DNA from: a virus
IMG/VR virus record: IMGVR_UViG_3300031111_000010
Coordinates: 1 to 64,000 of that record
Direction: 5' to 3' (one strand)
DNA: 64,000 nt
Every line of letters starts with the position of its first letter. The first letter of the stretch is position 1. Below the pieces are notes generated by a model that worked only from the letters and a program-made list of their open reading frames with translations, was not told the DNA's origin and ran no database searches. Both the position numbers and the translations under genes were made by a program. This document shows positions 15,697-23,353 of this stretch, in pieces.

Positions 15697-15844
15697 TTTC
15701 TTCTTCTCTTTCTATACAATATTGACATTTATCTTCTTCTCCAACCTGTAACAGTTTTCCACAATCACGACAAGTGCAATACTCACAACCCTCACCATCA
15801 CAATCACAATCATCAATTTTTAATGCTTCATCATTTCCTGCCAT
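15683..15844 (-). CDS. Cys-rich small protein, 53 aa
   Basis: Ten cysteines in 53 residues: C-D-C, C-E-Y-C-T-C-R-D-C and C-Q-Y-C are visible, suggesting two zinc sites. GGAGG lies seven bases before the ATG at 15844, encoded within the tag of the upstream gene. Too short for a standard ORF cut-off. Confidence 0.65.
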   Translation of the reverse strand: MAGNDEALKIDDCDCDGEGCEYCTCRDCGKLLQVGEEDKCQYCIEREEENGCD

Positions 15845-15846
15845 TT

Positions 15847-16074
15847 TCATACCTCCATTTCTTTCTCATTTAAAAATTCATCTTTTTCTATTGATAAAAA
15901 GAACATATTAAAAAAAGGCCAATCCATCTGATGATCTTTAGTAGCTATATCACTAACTGAAATAGGATACTTCTGATATCCTTCTTTAACCCTATATCGA
16001 TATATCTCACCTTCTCTACAAAATATATCACCATCATTCAAATATCCATCCTCTATGCATTTACAATATTTCAT
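15847..16074 (-). CDS. C-terminally tagged small protein, 75 aa
   Basis: Start M-K-Y-C-K-C-I overlaps the upstream stop. Ends D-E-F-L-N-E-K-E-M-E-V, a clear copy of the shared tag; its ATGGAGGTATG also encodes the next ribosome site. The N-terminal half resembles a small beta protein with C-x-C. Confidence 0.65.
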   Translation of the reverse strand: MKYCKCIEDGYLNDGDIFCREGEIYRYRVKEGYQKYPISVSDIATKDHQMDWPFFNMFFLSIEKDEFLNEKEMEV

Positions 16075-16283
16075 AACACTATCATCCCAAATATCCCAAA
16101 GAACACACATTTTCCAATAATAACCCAATCCTGCATCTTAGCATTCTTAATAGCTTTATCAATATATTCAGGATAAATATACTTTTCTACTTTCTTTTTA
16201 TAATCATTTCTATACAAACGAATAAAAGGTTGAATACTTCCAATAGCATAAAGAACCAATGTAGTAATAATATACCATTTCAT
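16071..16283 (-). CDS. Two-span membrane protein, 70 aa
   Basis: Hydrophobic segments at residues 4-20 and 52-70 around a basic loop (K-K-K-V-E-K-Y). AAAGGGATTAAATT ribosome site. Overlaps the next start by four bases. Unknown. Confidence 0.6.
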   Translation of the reverse strand: MKWYIITTLVLYAIGSIQPFIRLYRNDYKKKVEKYIYPEYIDKAIKNAKMQDWVIIGKCVFFGIFGMIVL

Positions 16284-16320
16284 AATTTAATCCCTTTCCT
16301 TTATAGTTCTGGCAAATCTA

Positions 16321-16449
16321 TCATTCATCTTCAAATATCCTGTTTATCTTCTCCAATAACTTTCTACTATTATCTATTCCAAAGATAGAAGTAAAAGCAT
16401 ATGTAAAAAGACATAAAATCAAAAAAGGAATATATCTCAAATAATACAT
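16321..16449 (-). CDS. Small membrane protein, 42 aa
   Basis: M-Y-Y-L-R-Y-I-P followed by one hydrophobic helix and a charged C-terminus ending F-E-D-E. TGATG overlap with the upstream gene; AAGGAAAT ribosome site. Confidence 0.5.
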   Translation of the reverse strand: MYYLRYIPFLILCLFTYAFTSIFGIDNSRKLLEKINRIFEDE

Positions 16450-16607
16450 CAATAATATTTCCTTATGTTATGATATGCAATCAAAGCCTTTTCTCTATCC
16501 CTATCTCTACCTTCATGTTCCTGCATAGCCATAATACAAGAAACAATCAAATCTTCTCTCTTAATAGGATCATTCAATATCTCTTTTATATCTATTCTCT
16601 TATTCAT
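16449..16607 (-). CDS. Hypothetical protein, 52 aa
   Basis: Helical, charged (E-H-E-G-R-D-R-D-R-E-K). AAAGGAAATAA ribosome site and four-base overlap with the nucleotidyltransferase gene upstream. Unknown. Confidence 0.55.
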   Translation of the reverse strand: MNKRIDIKEILNDPIKREDLIVSCIMAMQEHEGRDRDREKALIAYHNIRKYY

Positions 16608-17029
16608 TTATTTCCTTTAAATATGTATTCTGAACCATCATATATCAGCTTATGTTCTCCTATATAATCCTTTTCATCTATTCTATGTAAACTCAATGTT
16701 CTGCTTCTATTCTTTAATCTTCTAATCACTCTCTCAAAAGGATAATATATATGATCTATAAAAGAACCTCTATTACATAACTTTCTTTCAGCTTCTACCC
16801 TTTCGTTAAATATAGGGTCTTTTATATCATCTTTCCAATAAGTATCAACCAATATATCTAAATCACCAATCATAGGCTTGTCTGTAGTAAGGTAAGAACC
16901 AAATACATATAATGCTTTGACTCCATAAGTATAGCTATCATCGTTATTGATTTCTTTAGCTCTTTCAATAATCTCTTTTATTACTCTATCAGCAGTAGTA
17001 CGTTTAATTAAGCTCTTATTATGTCCCAT
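16604..17029 (-). CDS. Minimal nucleotidyltransferase-fold protein, 141 aa
   Basis: V-F-G-S-Y-L (residues 42-47) followed by G-D-L-D-I-L-V-D (55-62) is the G-S...D-x-D active-site signature of the DNA polymerase beta-type nucleotidyltransferase family. MNT proteins of this size modify proteins or RNA, for example as antitoxins. No HEPN partner is seen next to it. It may adenylylate a host target or repair tRNA ends; inference. Confidence 0.75.
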   Translation of the reverse strand: MGHNKSLIKRTTADRVIKEIIERAKEINNDDSYTYGVKALYVFGSYLTTDKPMIGDLDILVDTYWKDDIKDPIFNERVEAERKLCNRGSFIDHIYYPFERVIRRLKNRSRTLSLHRIDEKDYIGEHKLIYDGSEYIFKGNK

Positions 17030-17068
17030 TATCCTATCCTATCCAATCTTAAATCCTTTCATATCTCC

Positions 17069-17548
17069 TTATATATCTATCTTAGGTAATATAGGAAGTA
17101 CAGTAAGTTTAACAGTTCTTTTCCTAACAGCCAATTGTCTTTCCAATCTATTAATGCTTCTTTCGCTAATATATATTTTGTTTTTATATTCTATGATACT
17201 ATTAACAGCTTTCATAAAACATTCATCACTTTTAATCTCAGGATAATCAACAGCAAGAAAATCAACTGTATTCTTTGTAATCTTATCAAATATCTTTAAC
17301 TCATGTTCTGGAAACTTGTCTATCAAAAACAACTTGATTTCAACAAGCAAATCATCTGCCTGTTTCCTATAGCTTTCAATATCCTTCTTTTTCTCTTTAA
17401 TCTTTTCTATCTCAACAGTATGATTATAATAGGTACACAACTGAGCAATAATACCTATAATAAATATAACAACACCAATTGTAATAAGTTCAATAGGTCC
17501 AATGAACCATGTTACGCAAGCCCAAAGCAAAGCAATAAGATAAATCAT
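17069..17548 (-). CDS. Membrane-anchored coiled-coil protein, 159 aa
   Basis: Two adjacent membrane helices (residues 2-15 and 19-38), then a long charged coiled coil with K-I-K-E-K-K-K-D-I-E-S-Y-R-K-Q-A-D. Probably inner-membrane with a cytoplasmic domain. No known family; not a spanin, since it lacks a lipobox or periplasmic partner. Own promoter at 17573-17601. Confidence 0.65.
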   Translation of the reverse strand: MIYLIALLWACVTWFIGPIELITIGVVIFIIGIIAQLCTYYNHTVEIEKIKEKKKDIESYRKQADDLLVEIKLFLIDKFPEHELKIFDKITKNTVDFLAVDYPEIKSDECFMKAVNSIIEYKNKIYISERSINRLERQLAVRKRTVKLTVLPILPKIDI

Positions 17549-17572
17549 TAAAATCTCCTTTCATATGAAGCG

Positions 17573-17601
17573 ACCATACATCTTTTGATATGATCTGTCA
17601 A
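17573..17601 (-). promoter_or_regulatory. Sigma70-type promoter
   Basis: TTGACA (17601-17596), 17-bp spacer, TATGGT (17578-17573), located 25 bases upstream of the membrane coiled-coil gene. Confidence 0.75.
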
Positions 17602-17624
17602 TAGAAAAATATAAAAGCTAAGTA

Positions 17625-18053
17625 TTAAACCTCAACCAATATACCCTGTTTATGAATCAACTTCTTATCTCTAATAACAGTCATAGGTAATAGCATAGCC
17701 GTACCCTTTTGTTTTCTATCCTGTTTCAATACAAAAACAAATTTAATCATATTCGTTTTATACCATAGTGTAAATTCTAATTCATTATAATTCAATTCCT
17801 TCTTATATAATCCTCTTGGCTTACAGGTATGATTCTTAATACATTCAATATCATCTTTCAAAGTATCTGTATTATTAATAAACTCAGTAAGCATATGATC
17901 TAGTTCTTCAATCTTAATACATGGTTTATTTCTTGAGTGATTTAATCTTTCTAATCCAAAATGTATGGATTCTTCTATATGAGTGATACCATAATTACCA
18001 AGAACCATCTTCCATTTATTTAAAAACTCAGTTCTTTCAGATGCAGTAATCAT
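17625..18053 (-). CDS. Leaderless paralog of the leader-bearing 55.9-kb protein, 142 aa
   Basis: Aligns along its length with the 172-aa product at 55931: K-P-C-I-K-I-E-E-L-D versus K-P-P-I-T-A-D-E-L-D, L-K-D-D-I-E-C-I versus L-K-K-D-I-Q-A-V, and K-G-T-A-M-L-L-P-M-T-V-I-R versus K-G-T-A-V-I-V-P-I-T-I-L-R. It lacks the packaging leader, so one copy appears to be a host-cell form. AAGGGAGATTTT ribosome site. Function unknown. Confidence 0.7.
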   Translation of the reverse strand: MITASERTEFLNKWKMVLGNYGITHIEESIHFGLERLNHSRNKPCIKIEELDHMLTEFINNTDTLKDDIECIKNHTCKPRGLYKKELNYNELEFTLWYKTNMIKFVFVLKQDRKQKGTAMLLPMTVIRDKKLIHKQGILVEV

Positions 18054-18217
18054 AAAATCTCCCTTTTCAATCGTTTCTCTTGCTCATCTAATTTATCTCT
18101 CAACTCAAAAGGATTCTCATGAACATAGGACCATGCATTAATCCCAAACATATCCTGCATTAGACGCTGTTGAGTAATATTCACAATAGCACCATTAGTC
18201 AGTTCATCTCTAAGCAT
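18050..18217 (-). CDS. Hypothetical protein, 55 aa
   Basis: Helical; ends D-E-Q-E-K-R-L-K-R-E-I-L. ATGA overlap with the following gene and AAAAGGAAATTGATC ribosome site. Unknown. Confidence 0.6.
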   Translation of the reverse strand: MLRDELTNGAIVNITQQRLMQDMFGINAWSYVHENPFELRDKLDEQEKRLKREIL

Positions 18218-18386
18218 GATCAATTTCCTTTTCTTTTTCTAACTGTTCACAATATTCTTCCCATTTCTTTTCATTAGGATCATTTTCATTAGGATCATAA
18301 TCATAATCAACATAATCAGGATCATCATAGTGTTCATCAAACCCATTGCCGTATGCTTCCCTTGCTGCTCTTTCAAGTTCATTCAT
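18210..18386 (-). CDS. Acidic hypothetical protein, 58 aa
   Basis: Very acidic and Tyr-rich centre (Y-D-D-P-D-Y-V-D-Y-D-Y-D-P) with a duplicated N-E-x-D-P-N-E motif. GGGAGAATTTAA precedes the ATG. Its negative surface could mimic nucleic acid; inference only. Confidence 0.6.
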   Translation of the reverse strand: MNELERAAREAYGNGFDEHYDDPDYVDYDYDPNENDPNEKKWEEYCEQLEKEKEIDHA

Positions 18387-18397
18387 TTAAATTCTCC

Positions 18398-18520
18398 CTA
18401 TAATGTCTTAATGATTCCGATCAAGCAATAAGCACAAACACAATAGCAAGTAAGTTTAGCAAAAAGCAAAAACCACACTTCCCCATGACTCAATTTCTTA
18501 ATTGCTTCTTTCTTATTCAA
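18398..18520 (-). CDS. Small membrane protein with TTG start, 40 aa
   Basis: AAGGAGGT, the strongest ribosome site in this block, sits five bases before TTG; no ATG is available. One hydrophobic helix rich in Cys (C-Y-C-V-C-A-Y-C). First gene of the block, below the promoter at 18583. Confidence 0.55.
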   Translation of the reverse strand: MNKKEAIKKLSHGEVWFLLFAKLTCYCVCAYCLIGIIKTL

Positions 18521-18555
18521 AAGACCTCCTTGGTTAATGTTAATCATATGCGTAT

Positions 18556-18583
18556 CTTATATCTTTATATATTGGTCTGTCAA
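18556..18583 (-). promoter_or_regulatory. Sigma70-type promoter of the 9-18 kb block
   Basis: TTGACA (18583-18578), 16-bp spacer, TATAAG (18561-18556), about 35 bases upstream of the TTG-start gene. Confidence 0.7.
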
Positions 18584-18813
18584 GAGAAATCTTTAGTGTA
18601 TATAAAAAATATATAAAATGGTCAAATAATATATATTTTTAGCAAGAAATTATGCATATTTCATACCAAAAACACCTGAAAACCCGCATGAATAGGGCTT
18701 ATATATAAAATATGTAATAAAAACAGCTATATAGGGGTGATATATGGGGGGGAATATATGCCGTACCCACCAAGACACGAAAAAAATTGAAAAAGTGCTG
18801 TGAGAATGATATC

Positions 18814-18830
18814 TGGCATAGGTCTTGCAT
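18814..18830 (+). promoter_or_regulatory. Sigma54-type promoter motif
   Basis: TGGCATAGGTCTTGCAT: GG and GC dinucleotides exactly 12 apart, as in the -24/-12 consensus TGGCAC-N5-TTGCW. No gene follows on the + strand, so any transcript would be non-coding or antisense. Confidence 0.45.
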
Positions 18831-18928
18831 CGAATCGCATTCAGAATATATATTTTTTATATACTCTTGATGCTCATGTGAATATATAATTTTTATATAT
18901 CTCATTTTTTTTTATTTTTTTTTTGGTA

Positions 18929-18945
18929 AGCAAGAGTGATGCCAA
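18929..18945 (-). promoter_or_regulatory. Sigma54-type promoter motif
   Basis: On the minus strand TTGGCATCACTCTTGCT, GG to GC distance 12. Points toward the 9-18 kb gene block. Confidence 0.5.
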
Positions 18946-19146
18946 CTTTCCATTTTGCGTTGCGATGCACAATCATGAATTTCCGAAAAAAATCTTTTTA
19001 TTTTTCCTTTATATATCAGGGTCTTATATATAACGTCTGATAAGATATAATATGTAAAATCGTGAGCTAAGTGCTTGATATATAAACGAATATAGGTTTT
19101 TTGAGGTTTTTTAATGGTAGGCATAATCTACCATAAATAGTGTGTA

Positions 19147-19163
19147 AGCAACTATCGTGCCAA
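19147..19163 (-). promoter_or_regulatory. Sigma54-type promoter motif, best consensus match
   Basis: On the minus strand TTGGCACGATAGTTGCT, identical to the textbook TTGGCACG-N4-TTGCT. Only 17 bases separate it from an opposite-facing copy at 19180. Confidence 0.55.
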
Positions 19164-19179
19164 CCCTGTATATCGGATA

Positions 19180-19196
19180 TTGGCACATGTATTGCA
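19180..19196 (+). promoter_or_regulatory. Sigma54-type promoter motif
   Basis: TTGGCACATGTATTGCA, GG to GC distance 12; divergent from the 19147 motif. Confidence 0.5.
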
Positions 19197-19218
19197 TATA
19201 TCGCTGAAATTGGCGAAA

Positions 19219-19235
19219 TTGGCATATTCCTTGCA
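19219..19235 (+). promoter_or_regulatory. Sigma54-type promoter motif
   Basis: TTGGCATATTCCTTGCA, GG to GC distance 12, followed by the GC-richer stretch to 19400 that could be a non-coding RNA. Confidence 0.5.
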
Positions 19236-19438
19236 TATAGCCGCATCCATAGGGGTCCACATGGTCCACCAGCGAAATCCATAGAACCCATAAGAGCCAT
19301 AAGCAGAAAGGCACATGCAGATTTTACTGAGTTAATTTTACTTGCAGGGGTGTCTGAGCTTGTGATAGACCGCACTATTCGCACACTTTCACTAACTCAT
19401 TGTCAGATTTTTTTCCAGATTCGCTATATATGAAAATT

Positions 19439-19475
19439 TTTTGGGAAAATTTTTGAAGAAAGTGCCTCAGAATGA
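19439..19475 (+). repeat. Imperfect direct repeat, copy 1
   Basis: Shares TTTTGGG(G)AAAA and AAAGTGCCTCAGAATSA with the copy at 19580. Role unknown. Confidence 0.6.
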
Positions 19476-19579
19476 TGTCCAGAGTGACTTTTCTGGTAAC
19501 TATCTGACTTTTTTAGACATATTTTCAAAGAATCGACCTGAAAACGGATTTTTGACCGTTTTATGACGGTTTAAAAAAA

Positions 19580-19615
19580 TTTTGGGGAAAAAATCGCAAA
19601 AAGTGCCTCAGAATC
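19580..19615 (+). repeat. Imperfect direct repeat, copy 2
   Basis: Second copy of the 36-bp element; a third partial copy (AAAAGTGCTGTGAGAATGAT) begins at 18791. Confidence 0.6.
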
Positions 19616-19719
19616 ACTATAATTATAAATATCTGATATCTAAGGAAATATCAAAATATATACAGAAATATATAAAAAAGTATATAAATTGATATCTTGT
19701 TGATTTCATTAATAAAAGT

Positions 19720-20037
19720 CTATGTTGGTGGGGGGTCAAGTATAGAAAATTCCTCAAAGGTAATAAAGTCTTTTTCTGCAAACCATTTTTCATGCCAACC
19801 AAAAGGATAGCCTTTCATTTTATGAGTATAGTTATGGAAATCATATTCTTTAAAGAAATGTGTTTCTCCCATCATCTCAATCATAGTGTTAGTTAATACC
19901 CAATCCAATTTTATTCTATTCAAGGTGATACTCATTCTTATTACACTACCGTCTTTATTCCATTTATCAGCTATAGGTTTAAAACGATTTTGGAATTGAT
20001 CTACTGTTATTAAGGTATATTTTATATATTCATTCAT
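19720..20037 (-). CDS. Small protein with extended C-terminal tag, 105 aa
   Basis: Near the end it reads E-K-D-F-I-T-F-E-E-F-S-I-L and then continues D-P-P-P-T, so the shared tag is followed by five extra residues. It is the last gene of the 19.7-33 kb block. The extra residues may come from loss of a stop codon. Otherwise unrecognised. Confidence 0.65.
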   Translation of the reverse strand: MNEYIKYTLITVDQFQNRFKPIADKWNKDGSVIRMSITLNRIKLDWVLTNTMIEMMGETHFFKEYDFHNYTHKMKGYPFGWHEKWFAEKDFITFEEFSILDPPPT

Positions 20038-20321
20038 AGCGTAAATTCATCCTTATCAATAAAGTTATCTACAGGTTCTTCTTTAATCCAATCGTCATGA
20101 TAAACCCAATGATCATCAGTAAGTTCTTGTACCCATCTATAGCCATTATTGTAATCATGTCTATGCCTACCACCTTCTATTAATGGTTGTACTTCTATGA
20201 TGGTTCCAAAGTATCGTATCATGTCTTTATTAATAAAGAAGTTGCCTTTATAATGATAACCATCAGATTCACTTCCATCTAAATAATCCAGTTCTGATAT
20301 ATTTTTTAATAATATTTTCAT
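20034..20321 (-). CDS. C-terminally tagged small protein, 95 aa
   Basis: Ends V-D-N-F-I-D-K-D-E-F-T-L (shared tag). The body has beta character with a G-G-R-H-R-H-D-Y-N-N-G-Y-R-W-V loop. ATGA overlaps both neighbours. Function unknown. Confidence 0.65.
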   Translation of the reverse strand: MKILLKNISELDYLDGSESDGYHYKGNFFINKDMIRYFGTIIEVQPLIEGGRHRHDYNNGYRWVQELTDDHWVYHDDWIKEEPVDNFIDKDEFTL

Positions 20322-20698
20322 ACGCTAAACTCACATTGTTTGATGAATCCTATATCTCTATTATGGTACATCGACTTCCATATATTTCTAAAGTAATTTC
20401 TATCCACATCTTTAGTCCATATGCTGTTATGTTGTTTTAAATATCTACCATGGATATCTGTAGCATAATTGGATATAAAGAAGATAGCATTAGTATCACC
20501 TGTACGTTGCCAGTATTCCCTTATTACATCACGGTACATAAAATCATCCTTGGCATCTATATTAGTCATGAAGGATAGACCCTTGTTTTTTATAAAGTCA
20601 GTATCAGGACCGGCTGAATGATTTTTATATGGTGGTACATTTAATCTATCATAGTGACCATGGATAAAATCTGAGGATTTTTCATTCCAATAACTCAT
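20318..20698 (-). CDS. C-terminally tagged small protein, 126 aa
   Basis: Ends D-I-G-F-I-K-Q-C-E-F-S-V, a diverged copy of the shared tag. Aromatic and His-rich body. The four-base overlap architecture continues. No family recognised. Confidence 0.65.
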   Translation of the reverse strand: MSYWNEKSSDFIHGHYDRLNVPPYKNHSAGPDTDFIKNKGLSFMTNIDAKDDFMYRDVIREYWQRTGDTNAIFFISNYATDIHGRYLKQHNSIWTKDVDRNYFRNIWKSMYHNRDIGFIKQCEFSV

Positions 20699-20976
20699 AA
20701 TACAAACTCACTTTCTTCTATGAACTCTTGATCTTTTGCATATATTATTCCTGTCCTATGTTCATATCCATAACAAGTAGATTTATCATTATCGATACTT
20801 ATTAAACCGGGACATGAATAACAGTCATTACATTTACCGGGACAGAAACGATCTATTTTGGTTATTATTCCTTTTTTTCTTTTTTCATTTTCAGTTTCAG
20901 GATAACCTACATAAACCTTTATTTCCATACCTATCTTTAGATGTTCATATGCATCATGTTTGTAGTAGATACTCAT
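20695..20976 (-). CDS. C-terminally tagged Cys-cluster protein, 93 aa
   Basis: Small beta domain (K-I-G-M-E-I-K-V-Y-V-G-Y) with C-P-G-K-C-N-D-C-Y-S-C-P, a likely metal site, and the tag D-Q-E-F-I-E-E-S-E-F-V-L, identical in its last eight residues to the next gene's product. Confidence 0.7.
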   Translation of the reverse strand: MSIYYKHDAYEHLKIGMEIKVYVGYPETENEKRKKGIITKIDRFCPGKCNDCYSCPGLISIDNDKSTCYGYEHRTGIIYAKDQEFIEESEFVL

Positions 20977-21488
20977 AATACAAACTCACTTTCTTCTATA
21001 AATAATTTTCTTGGTCTTTCTTTCTTTAATGGTTCTAATTCTTTCTTTATTGCTATATATTCATTTAAAGATGTTATTGCTGGTCTTTGAATACCGAAAA
21101 AATTCTCTTGACTTTCTATCCTTCTTACTATGCTTTTTATCTGTGAATGTTTTGCTTCTAGATGTCTTAGATGTTCCAGTTTCTTTCTGTAATAGGAATA
21201 AAGAGCATCTTGTTTTGATCTATAGGCAAATAGCTTTCTTGGTGTAATATTATGTTCCAATTGCTTTTTTATCCATTTCTTGTATCGTGTATTAACTTCA
21301 TTTGTATGGTAATGATAGTCTGGTACGATCCAATAGCCTTCAGGGGTTTCTCTGTATGCTCTATATCTGTTTTCTATTGGTTCTGCATTATAGCTTCCAG
21401 AACATGGGTCTTGATATCGATAGAAATAGATTTCTTCTCTTATCTCTATTGGTGCCATCTCATCAAATCGTAGTGGGAATATGTTCAT
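20973..21488 (-). CDS. C-terminally tagged protein, 171 aa
   Basis: Tyr/Arg-rich N-terminal half, coiled-coil middle (Y-Y-R-K-K-L-E-H-L-R-H-L-E-A-K-H), and tag K-L-F-I-E-E-S-E-F-V-L. Longest of the early tagged set. Unknown. Confidence 0.65.
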   Translation of the reverse strand: MNIFPLRFDEMAPIEIREEIYFYRYQDPCSGSYNAEPIENRYRAYRETPEGYWIVPDYHYHTNEVNTRYKKWIKKQLEHNITPRKLFAYRSKQDALYSYYRKKLEHLRHLEAKHSQIKSIVRRIESQENFFGIQRPAITSLNEYIAIKKELEPLKKERPRKLFIEESEFVL

Positions 21489-21676
21489 AGTTCCATATCG
21501 CTTTCTGTTATGAAATTATTATTTGTACATAATTTTTCCATATCATCTATTTGAACATAGTGAGCAGCACAATAAAATGGTAGAGTATCTACATCTAGAG
21601 TTGTAATTTTGTTTACTCTCAGATTACAGCAATAGTCAGTGTATCGTTTTCTACCTGTTACCGGACAAGTTATCAT
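21485..21676 (-). CDS. C-terminally tagged small protein, 63 aa
   Basis: C-P-V-T-G-R-K-R-Y-T-D-Y-C-C near the start and C-A-A-H at residue 38 suggest a zinc site. Ends N-N-F-I-T-E-S-D-M-E-L (tag). Confidence 0.65.
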   Translation of the reverse strand: MITCPVTGRKRYTDYCCNLRVNKITTLDVDTLPFYCAAHYVQIDDMEKLCTNNNFITESDMEL

Positions 21677-22176
21677 AGTTGCATATCGCTTTCTGAAAGG
21701 AAGTCACCTAACTTCTCTCTTTCTTCTTTGCATAGTGGGCATTCTTTATGGAATCTGGTATCATAGAATACTGTATTATCACCATGCTTAGTACATTGAG
21801 TAAATATATTATATATTCCCGGTTCACCTTCTCTAAGTTCTTGGAGTCTTTTGATTGCTTTATCTATTTCTTTTATATCATCTATATCTATTTCTGCTGA
21901 TGATTGATTGGAATAGGTAGAAGCAGAAGAAGAACCAAAAGATATAGGAGATAATCGATCAGATATAGGAGATAATCGATCAACCCTTTTGGGAATATCG
22001 ATATCACCGTATTCATCTGTCATTATTGAATGATGTATAGGCCATTTGAATTCAGGTTCTTCTGTAGGTTTTCTTGAAATGAAATTAAGTTCTCTTTCCT
22101 TCCAGTAGTTAACAGGATCAGTTTTTTCTTTGATTGCCTTATATACATTCTCATATAAGTCTTTGAATTTCCACAT
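21673..22176 (-). CDS. C-terminally tagged protein, 167 aa
   Basis: Ser-rich middle with a duplicated R-L-S-P-I-S-D/F segment (residues 66-79). C-T-K-H-G and C-P-L-C near the end form a small zinc knuckle. Ends G-D-F-L-S-E-S-D-M-Q-L (tag). AAGGATATAAAT ribosome site. Confidence 0.65.
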   Translation of the reverse strand: MWKFKDLYENVYKAIKEKTDPVNYWKERELNFISRKPTEEPEFKWPIHHSIMTDEYGDIDIPKRVDRLSPISDRLSPISFGSSSASTYSNQSSAEIDIDDIKEIDKAIKRLQELREGEPGIYNIFTQCTKHGDNTVFYDTRFHKECPLCKEEREKLGDFLSESDMQL

Positions 22177-22233
22177 ATTTATATCCTTATATATACCTTT
22201 TTATATACTTTTTTATTTTTCAGAAAGTGAGTA

Positions 22234-22407
22234 TTATTTTATATATCTCTTAGCAGTAAAAGCAATGAACGGATAAAATAATACGATTGTAAAAAACTGC
22301 TTTACATATTCCCATAGAGTAGTATTCGATCTTTGCTCTTGGGTAATTACTATTAGCCATATGATTAATCCACATACAAAATATATTCCAAGTAAAAATG
22401 ATATCAT
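22234..22407 (-). CDS. Small two-span membrane protein, 57 aa
   Basis: Hydrophobic segments at residues 3-21 and 38-52. ATG overlaps the stop of the upstream tagged gene (ATATGATA). Recovered from the bases, as the frame is short. Confidence 0.6.
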   Translation of the reverse strand: MISFLLGIYFVCGLIIWLIVITQEQRSNTTLWEYVKQFFTIVLFYPFIAFTAKRYIK

Positions 22408-22718
22408 ATTTCCATTTCCTTTTCGTTTATAAAGTCTTCTGGTTCTGGTTCTGCTACTTGAATATTAGAAACTTTACAATAATGTCCTTTTGATTTCTCC
22501 CACCATTGTAAACATTTTGAACACAGGTAATATTGTTTTTTGCCTCTATCACCTTGACCCCAATATATCTGTATTGGAATTTCTACTTTCTTCTCATGAT
22601 ACATACAGGAAGATAGACTATAAGTTTCATCCTTGCTTGAAATATAATGTCCAAGTTTATGACAATGTTCAGTTGAAAAATTATAATGAACACATGATAA
22701 ACAAATTAAATCACTCAT
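22404..22718 (-). CDS. C-terminally tagged zinc-knuckle protein, 104 aa
   Basis: C-L-S-C near residue 6, H-C and C-M-Y-H downstream, and C-S-K-C near residue 66: two metal sites likely. Ends E-D-F-I-N-E-K-E-M-E-I (tag). Confidence 0.65.
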   Translation of the reverse strand: MSDLICLSCVHYNFSTEHCHKLGHYISSKDETYSLSSCMYHEKKVEIPIQIYWGQGDRGKKQYYLCSKCLQWWEKSKGHYCKVSNIQVAEPEPEDFINEKEMEI

Positions 22719-23125
22719 AGTTCCATATCTTTCTCAGTGAGAAATTCCTCTCTTGGTTCTGTTTTTAATTGTATCTCCCATCTTCCATTTAAAAATATGT
22801 ATTTTATTTGACCTAATTGTGGCTTATTGGGAATTACGTTTCGTATCTTTATATCACCTTCTCTTGGTTCCCTTCTATGTCTATTATCACCAAGAGGACC
22901 ATATGTTGCCCATCCATCAGAGTTAAGTACTGATATATTTTCACCCCATCGTTCTCTAAATTCCTGTTCTCTCCTTGCAAGATGCTCTCTCATTCTTCCT
23001 TGAACATTGGCATGTGTTCTAAGCCTATCCAGATGTTCATTGTATTTTTTATTTTCTTTGTATTTAATAAAGAAAATAACAACCCATGCAAGAACTATTA
23101 TACCCATAAGAATAAATCGTATCAT
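22715..23125 (-). CDS. C-terminally tagged membrane-anchored protein, 136 aa
   Basis: One N-terminal membrane helix (residues 2-20), an Arg-rich cytoplasmic region, and tag R-E-E-F-L-T-E-K-D-M-E-L. It shows that the tag also occurs on membrane proteins, presumably on the cytoplasmic side. Confidence 0.65.
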   Translation of the reverse strand: MIRFILMGIIVLAWVVIFFIKYKENKKYNEHLDRLRTHANVQGRMREHLARREQEFRERWGENISVLNSDGWATYGPLGDNRHRREPREGDIKIRNVIPNKPQLGQIKYIFLNGRWEIQLKTEPREEFLTEKDMEL

Positions 23126-23217
23126 TAAAATACTCCTTTAAAACAGAAATCAATAATAGAATATCCCACAATGAAAAATACTAATATCATAAACAATAAA
23201 ACAAGTTGTGCTCTCAT
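23125..23217 (-). CDS. Tiny membrane protein, 30 aa
   Basis: M-R-A-Q-L-V-L-L-F-M-I-L-V-F-F-I-V-G-Y: a single hydrophobic helix. GAGGTAATGAC ribosome site and TAATG overlap with the next gene. Confidence 0.5.
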   Translation of the reverse strand: MRAQLVLLFMILVFFIVGYSIIDFCFKGVF

Positions 23218-23330
23218 GTCATTACCTCACTTATAAAATATAATAGTTTATTGATATAAGGAAAAATCATTTCCAATCCACCAAAGAAAATAAACATCAA
23301 CGCAAACCATATTATAAGTCCTGCTATCAA
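23214..23330 (-). CDS. Possible tiny membrane protein, non-ATG start, about 38 aa
   Basis: Open frame with two hydrophobic stretches ending F-I-S-E-V-M-T. The first usable codon is TTG at 23330, or ATT at 23363 behind AGGAGATTTAAA. Start uncertain; the four-base overlap with the next gene supports translation. Confidence 0.35.
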   Translation of the reverse strand: MIAGLIIWFALMFIFFGGLEMIFPYINKLLYFISEVMT

Positions 23331-23353
23331 ACCACAACTATCTTTCGCTATTC

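Larger units (their letters stand above)
18521..19719. other. 1.2-kb non-coding regulatory region with direct repeats
   Basis: No credible gene: short open frames lack ribosome sites. It holds one sigma70-type and five sigma54-type promoter motifs. It also holds an imperfect 36-bp direct repeat (TTTTGGGAAAA...AGTGCCTCAGAAT) at about 19439-19475 and 19580-19615, and a related AAAAGTGCTGTGAGAATGAT at 18791. The 19200-19400 part is more GC-rich than its surroundings. Candidate origin, centromere-like site or source of a non-coding RNA; undecided. Confidence 0.6.

Noticed and set aside
19140-19433. 97-codon plus-strand frame in the non-coding hub
   Set aside because: No ribosome site, overlaps promoter motifs, and composition unlike neighbouring genes.
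22176-22183. TATAAATA next to the 167-aa tagged gene
   Set aside because: It is part of the AAGGATATAAAT ribosome region touching the ATG of an early-type gene; probably chance in AT-rich DNA.
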